This document shows positions 1 through 8,637 of a stretch of 35,379 nucleotides of DNA, piece after piece. The notes beneath the pieces were generated by a model. It saw only the letters and a program-made list of their open reading frames with translations. It made no database searches and had not been told where the DNA came from. The first letter of the stretch is position 1, and the number at the start of each line of letters is the position of its first letter. The DNA comes from Clostridiales bacterium (lineage in GTDB: Bacteria; Bacillota; Clostridia; Saccharofermentanales; Saccharofermentanaceae), in assembly GCA_017509205.1 (NCBI GenBank), contig JAFWQF010000043.1, positions 1 to 35,379 on the forward strand, in the 5' to 3' direction. The position numbers were made by a program, and so were the translations under genes.

Positions 1-666
1 AACACCGACCAGTGCCACCGCTCCGAGGACGATCATGACAGTGACGAACCTTCTGAGCTTCTCGCCGGGTGATACTACGTCCTCGATGTTGATGGAATCA
101 TCCGGAAGCTCGTCTCCGACGCCGCCCGAACGCATCATTACATCACGGCGCTCCTTGGTTGTTGCCATCTGGGGACGCTCGTTTACGCGCTGTGCCCTCA
201 TGAGGATCGGAGCCTGGAAGCCGACGCGTCCTGCCGGAGTGTCGTCGGAAGCCATCTTGGCGTTCCTTATCTTGCCGGCGATGTCTGCCGGAGGAAGATC
301 CGCAGGCGGATTCTTTATGTCTTCTCTTACGAATCTTAAGGCTTCCTGTGCTATCGAAAGCTGCTGCTCGGATCCCAGTGTGCCTGAAATTGCATATGTA
401 AGGCTGCCTTCAGCCCTCTTGAACTGTCCTTCCCTTGCAAGGCAGAGGCCGAAGATGAGAGCGGGGTCGCCCCACTTCTGATACTGTGCGATGAGAGGCT
501 TGAGGAAGATCTGAGCAACGTCAGTACCCTCGCCCCTTGCATTCTCGAGAGCGCGGTTGTACTGCCTAACGATCCTGCCCTTTTCTTCGTTGCTCACGTC
601 GAAAAGAATGAGACTCGTCTCAGTGATCGGCTGTATCATCATGATGTATCTCAGATAATCGTGCAT
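1..666 (-). CDS. Partial membrane protein, function unknown (C-terminus lost at window edge)
   Basis: An open frame runs from an ATG at 666 to the window edge with no stop, giving 222 visible residues starting MHDYLRYIMMIQPITETSL. The ATG overlaps the folC stop codon (TTGATG), which makes translational coupling and operon membership very likely. The first ~200 residues look soluble and mixed alpha/beta, and include a segment with several Arg/Gln residues (near GRVGFQAPILMRAQRVNERP). From about residue 205 a hydrophobic stretch (FVTVMIVLGAVALVGV) begins, so the protein has a cytoplasmic N-terminal part followed by at least one membrane helix; the rest lies outside the window. I do not recognise the family. 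Coding status is well supported by the long open frame and the overlap; function is not. Confidence 0.75.
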   Translation of the reverse strand, partial: MHDYLRYIMMIQPITETSLILFDVSNEEKGRIVRQYNRALENARGEGTDVAQIFLKPLIAQYQKWGDPALIFGLCLAREGQFKRAEGSLTYAISGTLGSEQQLSIAQEALRFVREDIKNPPADLPPADIAGKIRNAKMASDDTPAGRVGFQAPILMRAQRVNERPQMATTKERRDVMMRSGGVGDELPDDSINIEDVVSPGEKLRRFVTVMIVLGAVALVGV

Positions 667-2039
667 CAAATGATTCCTTTCAAATATCCTCTTACCTGCC
701 CGGCCAGATAAAGCGATCCTGTTACCAGGAGGGGCATTCCGTCGGCCTTTGAACGTTCAAGCGCTATACGGACTCCTTCCTCAGGGCTTTGGGCCTCCAG
801 GGTTTGAACTTTGTTATTATACACATCATTTATTATTTCCGAAAGATTAGAAGGATCCATGCTCCTCGGGTTGTCGGGCCTGACCGTGACGGCCTCTGCG
901 ATATTGAGCCCGCCGTCCCTGTAAGCCTCATAAACGCCCTTGACGTCCTTATCGGCCATCATGCCCGCGACAACGCGGATCGGCCTGCCTTTGAGAGAGC
1001 CTCCGAGAACGTCACCGAAGACCGAAGCAAGGCTTTCCGCTCCCTGCGGATTGTGTCCGCCGTCTATTATCACGAGCGGAGAAAAAGACAGTATCTCACA
1101 GCGGCACTTCCATCTTGAAAGGCTGATGCCTTCCTCTATTGCGTCTTCGGAAGCCTTGCAGAGCCTTGCGAGCGCAATAGCAAGAGCAGCATTTGCGACC
1201 TGGTGTCTTCCGTTCAGCACCGTGCTGTATCTCCTGCCGTCCAGTTCAAACGACATCTTTCCGTCATCACCGAAGCTGACTGTCTCAAGGGCATCTTTTA
1301 CGCCTATGAAAGTCAGAGGAGATCCTGTTTCGCCGGCTTTTTCAGTCAAAACCCTCCTGACATCGCCTTTCATCTCTTCCGGAAGAATCGTGTCATCCGG
1401 ATCAAGGCAGACAGCGGGAACACCTGCTTTGAATATGCCGGCCTTTTCAGCTGCTATCTCGGCAACGGTCGAACCCAGCACCTTGCAGTGATCGAGTCCG
1501 ATGGCGCAGACTGCGGTTGCAACAGGTGCTTCCAGGACATTGGTGGAATCGAGTCTTCCGCCTAATCCGGTCTCAAGGACCGCGATGTCGACTTTTTCCT
1601 CAGCGAAATATAGGAAACCTATGGCCGTGATCAGTTCGAATTCCGTGGGATGCTCCATGCCTTCTGCGAGCATCTGATCCTGAGCGGCCTTAACCTTGTC
1701 GGAAAGCTCGTTAAGCCTGTCTGAAGGTATCTCGCCGGTGCTGTCATCTTCAGCAAAAGCGACGGCGCCTTCCCTGCCTTCGATTATCCTTATCCTCTCG
1801 GAAAATCTTTCAAGATAGGGTGAAGTGAACACTCCCACCTTCTTGCCGTCGCAGGCAAGTATCGTGGAAAGATATGTGCAGACGGAACCTTTGCCGTTTG
1901 TACCGGCAACGTGAACCGCTTTGACTTCATCCTGGGGATTGCCTAAAAGCTCAAGAAGTCTGTTTATCCTCTCAAGTCCCGGCTTGATACCGAACTGAAG
2001 AGCGCCCGTAAGTACTGAAGGTATGCCGTTTTCAGGCAT
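666..2039 (-). CDS. folC: Folylpolyglutamate synthase / dihydrofolate synthase
   Basis: Mur-ligase family enzyme that adds glutamate to (dihydro)folate using ATP, in the cytoplasm. The 457-residue product has the family landmarks in order: HVAGTNGKGSV P-loop (about residues 43-53), the ETGLGGRLDSTN segment, DHCKVLGSTVAEIAAEKAG, and DGGHNPQG. Length is normal for FolC. An upstream in-frame start would place 63 extra bases inside gtrA; I prefer the ATG at 2039, which has GAGGAAGAAGG about nine bases upstream and overlaps the gtrA stop by 8 bp. It is the penultimate visible gene of a minus-strand run and overlaps the next start by 1 base. Its location behind cell-surface genes and gtrA gives no pathway clue; it is likely just co-transcribed. 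Confidence 0.93.
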   Translation of the reverse strand: MPENGIPSVLTGALQFGIKPGLERINRLLELLGNPQDEVKAVHVAGTNGKGSVCTYLSTILACDGKKVGVFTSPYLERFSERIRIIEGREGAVAFAEDDSTGEIPSDRLNELSDKVKAAQDQMLAEGMEHPTEFELITAIGFLYFAEEKVDIAVLETGLGGRLDSTNVLEAPVATAVCAIGLDHCKVLGSTVAEIAAEKAGIFKAGVPAVCLDPDDTILPEEMKGDVRRVLTEKAGETGSPLTFIGVKDALETVSFGDDGKMSFELDGRRYSTVLNGRHQVANAALAIALARLCKASEDAIEEGISLSRWKCRCEILSFSPLVIIDGGHNPQGAESLASVFGDVLGGSLKGRPIRVVAGMMADKDVKGVYEAYRDGGLNIAEAVTVRPDNPRSMDPSNLSEIINDVYNNKVQTLEAQSPEEGVRIALERSKADGMPLLVTGSLYLAGQVRGYLKGII

Positions 2040-2652
2040 TCTCTGCGCCTTCTTCCTCTGCTTTTGCGGGAAGCTCTTCGCTTTCCGTTTCAGCGGTTTC
2101 ATCCTTCTTGGTATAGTCGACCATGTCAGAACTCTTGAAAACCATGAGCTTGCTCATGACATAGTTTGCGATGATTATGAAAATTGAATTGATGAGCTTT
2201 ACGAGATACTCATAAGTAAATGCGAATGTTCCGATCATGAAAACCGGTGTCGAGACCGGCACTTTCGTAATAAGGGAGCATCCCCAGATCATGAGTGAGT
2301 AAAGTCCCAGTTCGAGAACGACGAAGGATATTACTCTCGCGCCTGCGAACTTGAACAATTCACTGATCACGCTGCCCTTTGACCTGAAAACGGTGATCCT
2401 GTTAAGGAAATACGCTACGATTACTGAAACTATCCAGCAAATGACCTGGTTGATAATGAATTTTACTGAAAGGTCGGTGCCAAATGCCGAAAACGTCATG
2501 TCGGCATGGACAAGTTTATCGAATGCGATATAGCAAACCCAGTTAACAGCTGTCGTAACTCCGCCGCTTACGACATACATGAATAACTTACGGAGCTTCT
2601 CCTGTTGGGGAGTAAGATGCTCTCCGCCGACTACTACTGTTTTTAATCTCAT
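2032..2652 (-). CDS. GtrA-family four-helix membrane protein
   Basis: A 206-residue integral membrane protein. It starts with a short polar stretch, then LRKLFMYVVSGGVTTAVNW, the characteristic opening of GtrA/DPMS-type proteins, followed by three more hydrophobic helices and a long acidic C-terminal tail (about residues 175-206, rich in Glu). Family members are thought to help move lipid-linked sugars across the membrane or to serve cell-wall polysaccharide decoration; no glycosyltransferase partner lies beside it here, so the substrate is unknown. The start at 2652 has AAGGAAAAG overlapping the stop of the preceding surface-protein gene (gap 15 bp). The acidic tail and the 8-bp overlap with folC are the only oddities. 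Family assignment is fairly sure, role is inference. Confidence 0.85.
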   Translation of the reverse strand: MRLKTVVVGGEHLTPQQEKLRKLFMYVVSGGVTTAVNWVCYIAFDKLVHADMTFSAFGTDLSVKFIINQVICWIVSVIVAYFLNRITVFRSKGSVISELFKFAGARVISFVVLELGLYSLMIWGCSLITKVPVSTPVFMIGTFAFTYEYLVKLINSIFIIIANYVMSKLMVFKSSDMVDYTKKDETAETESEELPAKAEEEGAENA

Positions 2653-2667
2653 CTTAATATCTTTTCC

Positions 2668-4155
2668 TTATACTCTCTTCGGCCTCGGATTGGCCTTGTC
2701 AGCTATGATCCTTCTTACCATGTATACGGTAATGATCAAACTCACCGCTTCAATAATACTGATAATGAGAAAAACTTCAAACATATACTTGTAAAGAATC
2801 TCAGGTCTTCTGTCCGCAGGCCTGTAGATCTGGAACGATCCGGTCTCGGGATTGTAGAGATAGAAGTCGCCGACTCCGTTCTCGTCTTTCATGAAGCAGA
2901 TGAAGTTTGAATTCTTGTCAACGTAACCCTTGAACTTGATCCTTCCGGTGTCGTAAACCGCGGCAACAAAGCCGGCCGGAACCTGAATGTTCTCAGGCAG
3001 AGCGGAAATCCTTAAGACCTTGCTGGTCCTGATTATCGTGTTCTCGGGATCGTAAGGGATAACGGTCTTTTCTTCAGGGTTATAGAAATAGAATGCGGGT
3101 GAGTTGGTACCGTCAAACAGATACAGAAGAACGCTCGTGACACCGTCCCTTGCGTATGCCTGAACGCTGTATCCGTTGATCATCCTGACGGTCTGAACGA
3201 ACCCTTCCGGAACGGTGACATTGTCCGGAATGTCGAGATATGAATATGTCTTGCCGCTTGCATCTACCAGTGTCGCGCTGTCCGGAGCAAAACTCTCTTT
3301 TCTTGTTATGTGGATCGTATAGAGCATCGTCGTCTCGCGGTCCTGGGCCGTGACTTCGATCCTGATGACGTTCATTCCTATCTGAAGGTTGTTGTTGCCG
3401 GAGATGGCAAGTGACGCGAACATGTTGTTCGGCATGGGTGTGACCTGTACCTCGGTGACGTCACGGGCAACGGTTGCGGAATAATCGGTGATGTTCGGAT
3501 TGAAATCAGGAGAAATGTCCACGTTGTTGATAGTAAGGAATGCTAGCGTGGCATCTTTCGAGATCGATGAAGGGTTGATGGAAATGGACACCGAATTTCC
3601 TTTGACGACTTCGGCTTCTTCTCCTGCATCATTTACAAAGCTTCCTGTCTTGTCGATGCGGATGTTGAGATTGCCAGAGCTTCCGGGAAGAACGCGGAAT
3701 GAGACCATGAAGAGCGTTACCTTGTTCTCGGAACGGAAAGGTTCTTCAGCACTGTCTTCAGCGCCTTCCTCAGCGTTCCTGACATTCTGGTCCTGAGCGG
3801 AAACGGTTATCTTTCCTTTGTCATGCGTCTCAACAAAGACAAAGCTTCCCGAAATGTCCTTACCCTGTGAAAACGAAATGTATTCGGCATCCTTGTCATC
3901 ATATTCCAGGACAACGGGACCGAATGAGGTTATTCCGGGCATGTTGTCCGCAACCACCCTGACGGTGACGATGTTGCCCTGACCGACGGAACGCGCATCC
4001 GTCTCGACAGACAGCGTGATCTTTGATGCGGCGAGCGCAACGGGAGCCCAGAGATTAACGAGAACTGAAACAGTCAGAAGGAATGAAGCCAAAGCAGCGG
4101 ACAGCATCCTGCCCGTTATCTTTGAATGGTTCCTTGCTTTCCTTTTCCCGTTCAT
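2668..4155 (-). CDS. Secreted, membrane-anchored surface protein: cohesin-like plus cadherin-like beta-sandwich
   Basis: A 495-residue protein. Residues ~15-43 form a signal peptide ending in APVALAAS. Residues ~44-195 resemble a cohesin-type beta fold (ITLSVETDARSVGQGNIVTV, VVLEYDD, VSFRVLPGSSGNLNIRI). Residues ~200-285 match the cadherin-like beta-sandwich pattern (LAFLTINNVDISPDFNPNIT through VTAQDRETTMLYTIHITRKE). Residues ~307-372 and ~384-445 are two diverged copies of an unrecognised module (IPDNVTVPEGF / LPENIQVPAGF and YFYNPEEKTVIPY / YLYNPETGSFQIY). A C-terminal helix (~460-482) is followed by a short basic tail, so the protein stays anchored with the domains outside. It lies 21 bp after the glucosaminidase gene, suggesting a joint cell-envelope role. 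A cellulosome role should not be assumed from one cohesin-like fold. Function unknown. Confidence 0.85.
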   Translation of the reverse strand: MNGKRKARNHSKITGRMLSAALASFLLTVSVLVNLWAPVALAASKITLSVETDARSVGQGNIVTVRVVADNMPGITSFGPVVLEYDDKDAEYISFSQGKDISGSFVFVETHDKGKITVSAQDQNVRNAEEGAEDSAEEPFRSENKVTLFMVSFRVLPGSSGNLNIRIDKTGSFVNDAGEEAEVVKGNSVSISINPSSISKDATLAFLTINNVDISPDFNPNITDYSATVARDVTEVQVTPMPNNMFASLAISGNNNLQIGMNVIRIEVTAQDRETTMLYTIHITRKESFAPDSATLVDASGKTYSYLDIPDNVTVPEGFVQTVRMINGYSVQAYARDGVTSVLLYLFDGTNSPAFYFYNPEEKTVIPYDPENTIIRTSKVLRISALPENIQVPAGFVAAVYDTGRIKFKGYVDKNSNFICFMKDENGVGDFYLYNPETGSFQIYRPADRRPEILYKYMFEVFLIISIIEAVSLIITVYMVRRIIADKANPRPKRV

Positions 4156-4176
4156 GTTTCCCTTTGTCCAAAAGCC

Positions 4177-6693
4177 TTACGGCAGATATCCGTATTCGGC
4201 AGGCATGTTCTTATATACCGGTATCACGAATACGAATGACGATTCCGTCTTATTTATCGAATCATAGCTGTTATAATACCGAAGCGCTTCGGAGTATGCC
4301 ATCATTATGTTCTGAGCATATTGATGATTGTACCTTACGGTTCCGTCGTCCAGGACGTCAAACTTCTGGAAATAGAGCGTGTTCTGGCCCTTTTCGATGT
4401 AACCCGAAGCTATCCAGAGAGCGCCTCCGGTTATTGCCTTTTCCTTTGTATCCCAGGGAAGCAGGATCTTTTTTTCGGCATCTGAGAAATCTTTCTTCTC
4501 GGGATTTCTTCCAAACTTGGCGTATTTAGCGCCTCCGACCGTTGCTCCGCCTTCCTTCGTGGTCGATACAGAACCGATATTGTAGAAGTTGTAGTAACCC
4601 TCATATCCTTCAACGGTGCCCTTACAGAGAGCCGATCTGCCTGAGAAACCCATCTCCTGAATGATGCGGGCAGCAAGGAAATATGGTGAAACACCAGCTT
4701 GGCGGCCTGCCTCATAGATGGCATTCACATAGTCAAATTCATCCGTATCCATGAACGAACCTGATATGATCTTCTTGATGCCTTCCTTCTTGTGGATGCT
4801 ATCGTCAAATCCGAGCATCTCAAACATGAAGATCCTCTTATCAGTAAAAAAGTTTCTGGGATCCATGTAATAACTGACGACCTCCGTTTTGGCAGCACGC
4901 CAGTCGGGAAGATCGTAAACGGGGCTTCCGCCCTTAACGTATTCGGGATATGCCTTGTCCTGGACGAGGCTCTTGTTTCCTACCGTTTCAGCCTTAAGGG
5001 CCTCCGCAAAAGTAAGCTTCGTATCGTATGCCTTGAATCTGTATGTGGGATGCTTGCAGTGCATGAGCCACAGTCCGCTGTAGTAGCTGGCAGGAAATCC
5101 CGAGAGCGTTTCTTCCACAAAAGATCCGCTGTCATCACCTGCCAGAACGTAAACGGAATAAAAACTCTTCTGTCCGTCAAACGAAGTGACTTCGGCATTT
5201 ATGACAGTCTCACCCGCATTAAGCGCAAACGGTTCTCCGGGCTTAAGCTCCGTCTTGTTTCCGCCGTTTTCGGCAGTTATCTTGAGTTCTGAAGCATAAC
5301 CCTCAACGGACTCGCATTCAAAAGTTACATTTGCGGCACCGGAAGTGTAGTAACCGTATTTATCCTGATTTACTTCAAAAGACGGATAAAGGCTCTTTTC
5401 CGTGTCTCCGCCCTTTATGTCGAGTGAAGCAAGCGAAGCGTTAAACGGCAGTATCTTGCATTTTTCCTTGGGTGCCTGGTATTCATTGCCGAGCGAATCC
5501 GTCAGCTTGTATTTATCATCTGTCTTTCCGGCTGCGACGGACATGTATTTGCCGTCGAAATATGCCACGTCACGACTCTGTACGAGCTGGAATGAAATGT
5601 CTTCTTTTTCTTTTGAAGCACCGTCATCGGTTCTTTTTGCGCAGATGTAGAAGCAGTTGGAAACGCCCGGTATTCCGGTCTCTGATGCCACTTTGTCAGT
5701 ATCCTGCTTCTTTGCCCTTAATGCCGCGTACCCCTGTGATGTGCTGGGATTCGTGCCAATGAGCTTGCCTGAAAGATCGTAAAGCGAAACGCTGATCTTA
5801 TCGCTTATTCCGGCAAAGTTAACATAGCAGTCAGATTCCCCCGCATCCAGCAGATACCATGCGGTCTTTCCGTCTTTTTCTATTACTCCGTCAGTTACCG
5901 ACAGCGTTTCTATTCTTTTCCTCTCGGGAATTCGGATCTTTCCTCCCGCTACGGAAACACCTCTTCCGTCTGAACTTCTGAGAAGTATGGAAACCTCATG
6001 ATCGCCGGGATCAAAGCCTGCGGTATCCCAGGCAAGGACAAACCCTTTTGATCCGGCCTGACTCTTATCGTATTTCAGATACCCCCTGTGGAGCGCACCG
6101 TCAACAAAAAGGTCAGTCCTTATCTCATCGCCGGTCGCGGAAAAGCTTCCGCTGATCTCTTTTATTCCGACCGTGAATTCATCGTCTTCGGTAATGCCCT
6201 TGTCGATGTTAAATCCCGTGATTACGCTTCCGGGGCCATTGCCCGTGTTGCCGGAAACTGCGTATTTACTGTCCGCTTTCGACACAACGCTGTTTATCAC
6301 GGTCATCCTGTTGGAAGATGAAAGCTCCTGCTTTATTGCGGCAACATCCGCATCGTTCGGAGCCCCGTAAACAACGCTTAAAAGGTCTTTTGCGAACTGT
6401 TCGTCATCCGTGCTCTTAATCAGATAATCAGGTGATGTCATTACGGAAAGCACGTAATCTCCCGCTGAATAAGTGCCGTACTTGACGCGCATCTGCGCAG
6501 ATAATTTGTCTTCTGAATCAATGCCTATAAGGTCTGATGCCCTGCTGACAATGCCGGATGCATTCTGGCCGCCGGCACCTGTCATGACAGGTGTTCCGGT
6601 GCCGAGCGCAAATGCCGTAAAACATCCTGTTCCAATGGCGCAGACAGCTGACAGCGCAAACACGGCAAAATATTCGGGCCTTCTCTTAAGCAT
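4177..6693 (-). CDS. Secreted beta-N-acetylglucosaminidase (LytD-like) with Ig/cadherin-like modules
   Basis: An 838-residue predicted cell-wall hydrolase that would cleave the peptidoglycan glycan strand outside the cell. An N-terminal hydrophobic segment (residues ~8-30) is the signal peptide or anchor. Residues ~48-145 weakly resemble a DUF4214-type helical domain (GTYSAGDYVLSVMTSPDYL). A beta-rich middle follows, including a cadherin-like sandwich (~415-520). The C-terminal ~240 residues carry glucosaminidase landmarks: YYMDPRNFF, then ARIIQEMGFSGRS with the likely catalytic Glu680, YNFYNIGS, and the terminal FVIPVYKNMP motif common in this clostridial group. There is no Cys lipobox position in a convincing context, although GTGC occurs at residues ~21-24 and a lipoprotein cannot be excluded. 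It lies 6 bp after the YfbR-like gene and 21 bp before the cohesin-like surface protein. Confidence 0.87.
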   Translation of the reverse strand: MLKRRPEYFAVFALSAVCAIGTGCFTAFALGTGTPVMTGAGGQNASGIVSRASDLIGIDSEDKLSAQMRVKYGTYSAGDYVLSVMTSPDYLIKSTDDEQFAKDLLSVVYGAPNDADVAAIKQELSSSNRMTVINSVVSKADSKYAVSGNTGNGPGSVITGFNIDKGITEDDEFTVGIKEISGSFSATGDEIRTDLFVDGALHRGYLKYDKSQAGSKGFVLAWDTAGFDPGDHEVSILLRSSDGRGVSVAGGKIRIPERKRIETLSVTDGVIEKDGKTAWYLLDAGESDCYVNFAGISDKISVSLYDLSGKLIGTNPSTSQGYAALRAKKQDTDKVASETGIPGVSNCFYICAKRTDDGASKEKEDISFQLVQSRDVAYFDGKYMSVAAGKTDDKYKLTDSLGNEYQAPKEKCKILPFNASLASLDIKGGDTEKSLYPSFEVNQDKYGYYTSGAANVTFECESVEGYASELKITAENGGNKTELKPGEPFALNAGETVINAEVTSFDGQKSFYSVYVLAGDDSGSFVEETLSGFPASYYSGLWLMHCKHPTYRFKAYDTKLTFAEALKAETVGNKSLVQDKAYPEYVKGGSPVYDLPDWRAAKTEVVSYYMDPRNFFTDKRIFMFEMLGFDDSIHKKEGIKKIISGSFMDTDEFDYVNAIYEAGRQAGVSPYFLAARIIQEMGFSGRSALCKGTVEGYEGYYNFYNIGSVSTTKEGGATVGGAKYAKFGRNPEKKDFSDAEKKILLPWDTKEKAITGGALWIASGYIEKGQNTLYFQKFDVLDDGTVRYNHQYAQNIMMAYSEALRYYNSYDSINKTESSFVFVIPVYKNMPAEYGYLP

Positions 6694-6699
6694 TTCCAG

Positions 6700-7326
6700 T
6701 CAGTCGTCCTTTCCGGTAAGCTTATCGAGAGTATATCCGTAAGGCGGAACAAAATGTTCCATGAAATACTTAACTTCTTCAAGCTCGTAAGTTGCGATGA
6801 TCTTGCCGATCGATTCCTTCGCGGCAGAAAATTCCTTATTGCCGGAAGACTCCTCCCTGAGGCACTTGATGTACGCCGAGATCTTGTCGGCAGCCTTGAC
6901 GAGCCTGTGCATGAGCCTGCCCTCTTCGGTGTCCTTTGCGGGAGCCAAAAGTTCCCTGTATTCTTCCTTGAATCCAGTCTCTTCAGGCAGAAGATCAGTC
7001 AGTGTATCAGCGGCTCTGCGCTCGATGTCCTTATATGCATCGGTGATCTGCTTGCTGTCGTACTTTATCGGAGTCGGCAGATCGCCCGTAAGGATCTCGG
7101 TGCAGTCGTGATATAAGGCATAAGCCATGACCCTGTAAGGAGCAGGAAGGATCGCACCTTCCTTTCCCTCATTGAATTTGTTATGCAGAAGGCACAGCGA
7201 ATGCGCGATTACCGCAACGTCAAAACTGTGCTCCTTGATGTTCTCGTAACGGCTGTTGCGCATGAGTGCCCATCTGTTGATGTACTGCATGCGGTCAAGC
7301 ATCGCATAAAAACCGTATTCTTCCAT
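6700..7326 (-). CDS. YfbR-like HD-domain 5'-deoxynucleotidase
   Basis: A 208-residue HD hydrolase. The opening FYAMLDRMQYINRWALM and the metal ligands His33 (KEHSFDV) and His73-Asp74 (YHDCTEILTGDLPTP) match YfbR, which removes phosphate from deoxynucleoside 5'-monophosphates. The GDLPTPIKY segment after the HD pair is a family hallmark. Length is normal. AAGGGA precedes the ATG at suitable spacing. Its immediate upstream neighbour (15-bp gap) is a dGTPase-like HD protein, so two deoxynucleotide-degrading enzymes are co-transcribed: dGTP to deoxyguanosine directly, and dNMPs to deoxynucleosides. That grouping supports a role in dNTP pool control. Substrate range is inferred from the family. 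Confidence 0.88.
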   Translation of the reverse strand: MEEYGFYAMLDRMQYINRWALMRNSRYENIKEHSFDVAVIAHSLCLLHNKFNEGKEGAILPAPYRVMAYALYHDCTEILTGDLPTPIKYDSKQITDAYKDIERRAADTLTDLLPEETGFKEEYRELLAPAKDTEEGRLMHRLVKAADKISAYIKCLREESSGNKEFSAAKESIGKIIATYELEEVKYFMEHFVPPYGYTLDKLTGKDD

Positions 7327-7341
7327 TCTTATTCCCTTCTG

Positions 7342-8574
7342 TTAATTCTTATAAAGCTCGTTGAAGCATGCAGCCGCATAGCTGTCCGTCATGCCGGCAA
7401 TGTAATCTGATACGAATATCGCAGGCGGCATCTCGCTCTCGGGCAGGTTCTTCTGCGGGTGCGAATCAACGAAACCTGCAAACTTTCTGATCGCGTCAGT
7501 CTTAGAATTTGCAGCCCTGTCGATGTTGCAAATCGCTTCATAGTAAGCATCGAAAAGGCCTTCGAGCATTACGTTGCAGTACTTCTCGTAAGTTACGACC
7601 TTGTTTGATCTGTATATCTTTGAGACGTTGTTCTTGAGAGCGTTCTCAAGAGCATTTACCGCCCTGTCGGAGATGGCGATCTCATCTTTGTCCATGCTGT
7701 TCTCGACGATATCCTCAACCAGATAGTTGATGATCGCGGAGTTGGAATTGCCCATCTCGATGCTTTCCTCGGGAAGCTCGAATTCACTCTCGATGACGCC
7801 CGTTCTGAGTGCATCCTCGATGTCCCTTCCGACATATGCGATCTTATCCGAGAAACGGACTACGCAGCCTTCGAGCGTTGCGGGGCCTTTGCGGTCTTTC
7901 TTGGGGATCAGGTAAGACAGATCATCCTCAGTCTTGTCCCTGCACGGAGCAAGTCTCTTCTCTCCGTAGAACTCACCGCAGTGGCAGATAATGCCGTCCC
8001 TGACTTCAAAAGTAAGGTTGAGTCCGAATCCGTCATTATGCTTTTCCATTATGTCCAGAACCCTCAGGCCGTTGGATTCATGCTCGAAATAGAGCTTGGG
8101 ATCGACTTCTTTGAGTTTCTGGTTGAGCACGCGTTCGCCGCTGTGTCCGAAAGGAGTGTGGCCGACGTCGTGACCAAGTGCGATCGCCCTGATGAGATCA
8201 ACGTTGAGACCCAGTGCCTGACCGATGGTGGCAGCGATGTAGTCAACATAGAGAACGTGCTCTAAGCGTGAGCAGATATGGTCGTTTGCGGGGTTGAAGA
8301 ATACCTGTGTCTTGTGCTTTAGACGTCTGAATGCCTGGGAATACATGATCCTTCCGAGATCACGCTCATAGCAGCTCCTGACATTGCAGTCATCCTCCGG
8401 GATTATCCTTCCCCTGGTCTGAAGCGTTTTCTGCGCATTCGGGGCAAGGATCCTGTCGCGTTCAACGCGCTGAAGCTGGATCTTCTTGATGGTCAGATCA
8501 GAGATCCTTTTTGAATTCTCAAGCTCCTTGAAGCTGTCCTGAAACAGTTCGAAAAGGCTGATATTCTCATCCAT
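7342..8574 (-). CDS. dgt: dGTPase-like deoxynucleoside triphosphate triphosphohydrolase
   Basis: HD-superfamily enzyme that splits dGTP (or other dNTPs) into deoxynucleoside and tripolyphosphate. Motifs: ERDLGRIMYSQAFRRLKHKT near residue 75, then RLEHVLYVDYIAATIG and ALGHDVGHTPFGHSGE (the HD metal site), FEHESNGLRVLD, and VRFSDKIAYVGRDIEDA. These give a confident family call. The product is 410 residues from the ATG at 8574, which has GGAGGTG eight bases upstream; a GTG nine bases earlier is in frame but would sit on the Shine-Dalgarno sequence, so I reject it. It follows pcrA by about 60 bp and precedes the YfbR-like gene by 15 bp. The exact nucleotide preference cannot be read from sequence. 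Confidence 0.92.
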   Translation of the reverse strand: MDENISLFELFQDSFKELENSKRISDLTIKKIQLQRVERDRILAPNAQKTLQTRGRIIPEDDCNVRSCYERDLGRIMYSQAFRRLKHKTQVFFNPANDHICSRLEHVLYVDYIAATIGQALGLNVDLIRAIALGHDVGHTPFGHSGERVLNQKLKEVDPKLYFEHESNGLRVLDIMEKHNDGFGLNLTFEVRDGIICHCGEFYGEKRLAPCRDKTEDDLSYLIPKKDRKGPATLEGCVVRFSDKIAYVGRDIEDALRTGVIESEFELPEESIEMGNSNSAIINYLVEDIVENSMDKDEIAISDRAVNALENALKNNVSKIYRSNKVVTYEKYCNVMLEGLFDAYYEAICNIDRAANSKTDAIRKFAGFVDSHPQKNLPESEMPPAIFVSDYIAGMTDSYAAACFNELYKN

Positions 8575-8605
8575 TGTCAACACCTCCGCAAAAGCTCAAT
8601 AGTAT

Positions 8606-8611
8606 ATTATA
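8606..8611 (-). promoter_or_regulatory. Candidate -10 element in the pcrA-dgt gap
   Basis: The minus strand reads TATAAT about 31 bases before the dgt start, in a 63-bp gap otherwise without features. No convincing -35 hexamer lies 16-18 bases upstream (AAGCGG at that position). It could be a secondary promoter that lets the nucleotide hydrolases be expressed apart from pcrA, or simply A+T-rich spacer. Confidence 0.3.
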
Positions 8612-8637
8612 CATCATTGCCCTGCGGACCGCTTCTT

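Noticed and set aside
940..1491. 183-codon open frame antisense to folC
   Set aside because: It is a shadow of folC codon usage; folC motifs on the other strand are unmistakable.
2668..4155. Cellulosome scaffoldin
   Set aside because: Only one cohesin-like fold is visible, without dockerins, carbohydrate-binding modules or plant-cell-wall enzymes in the window.
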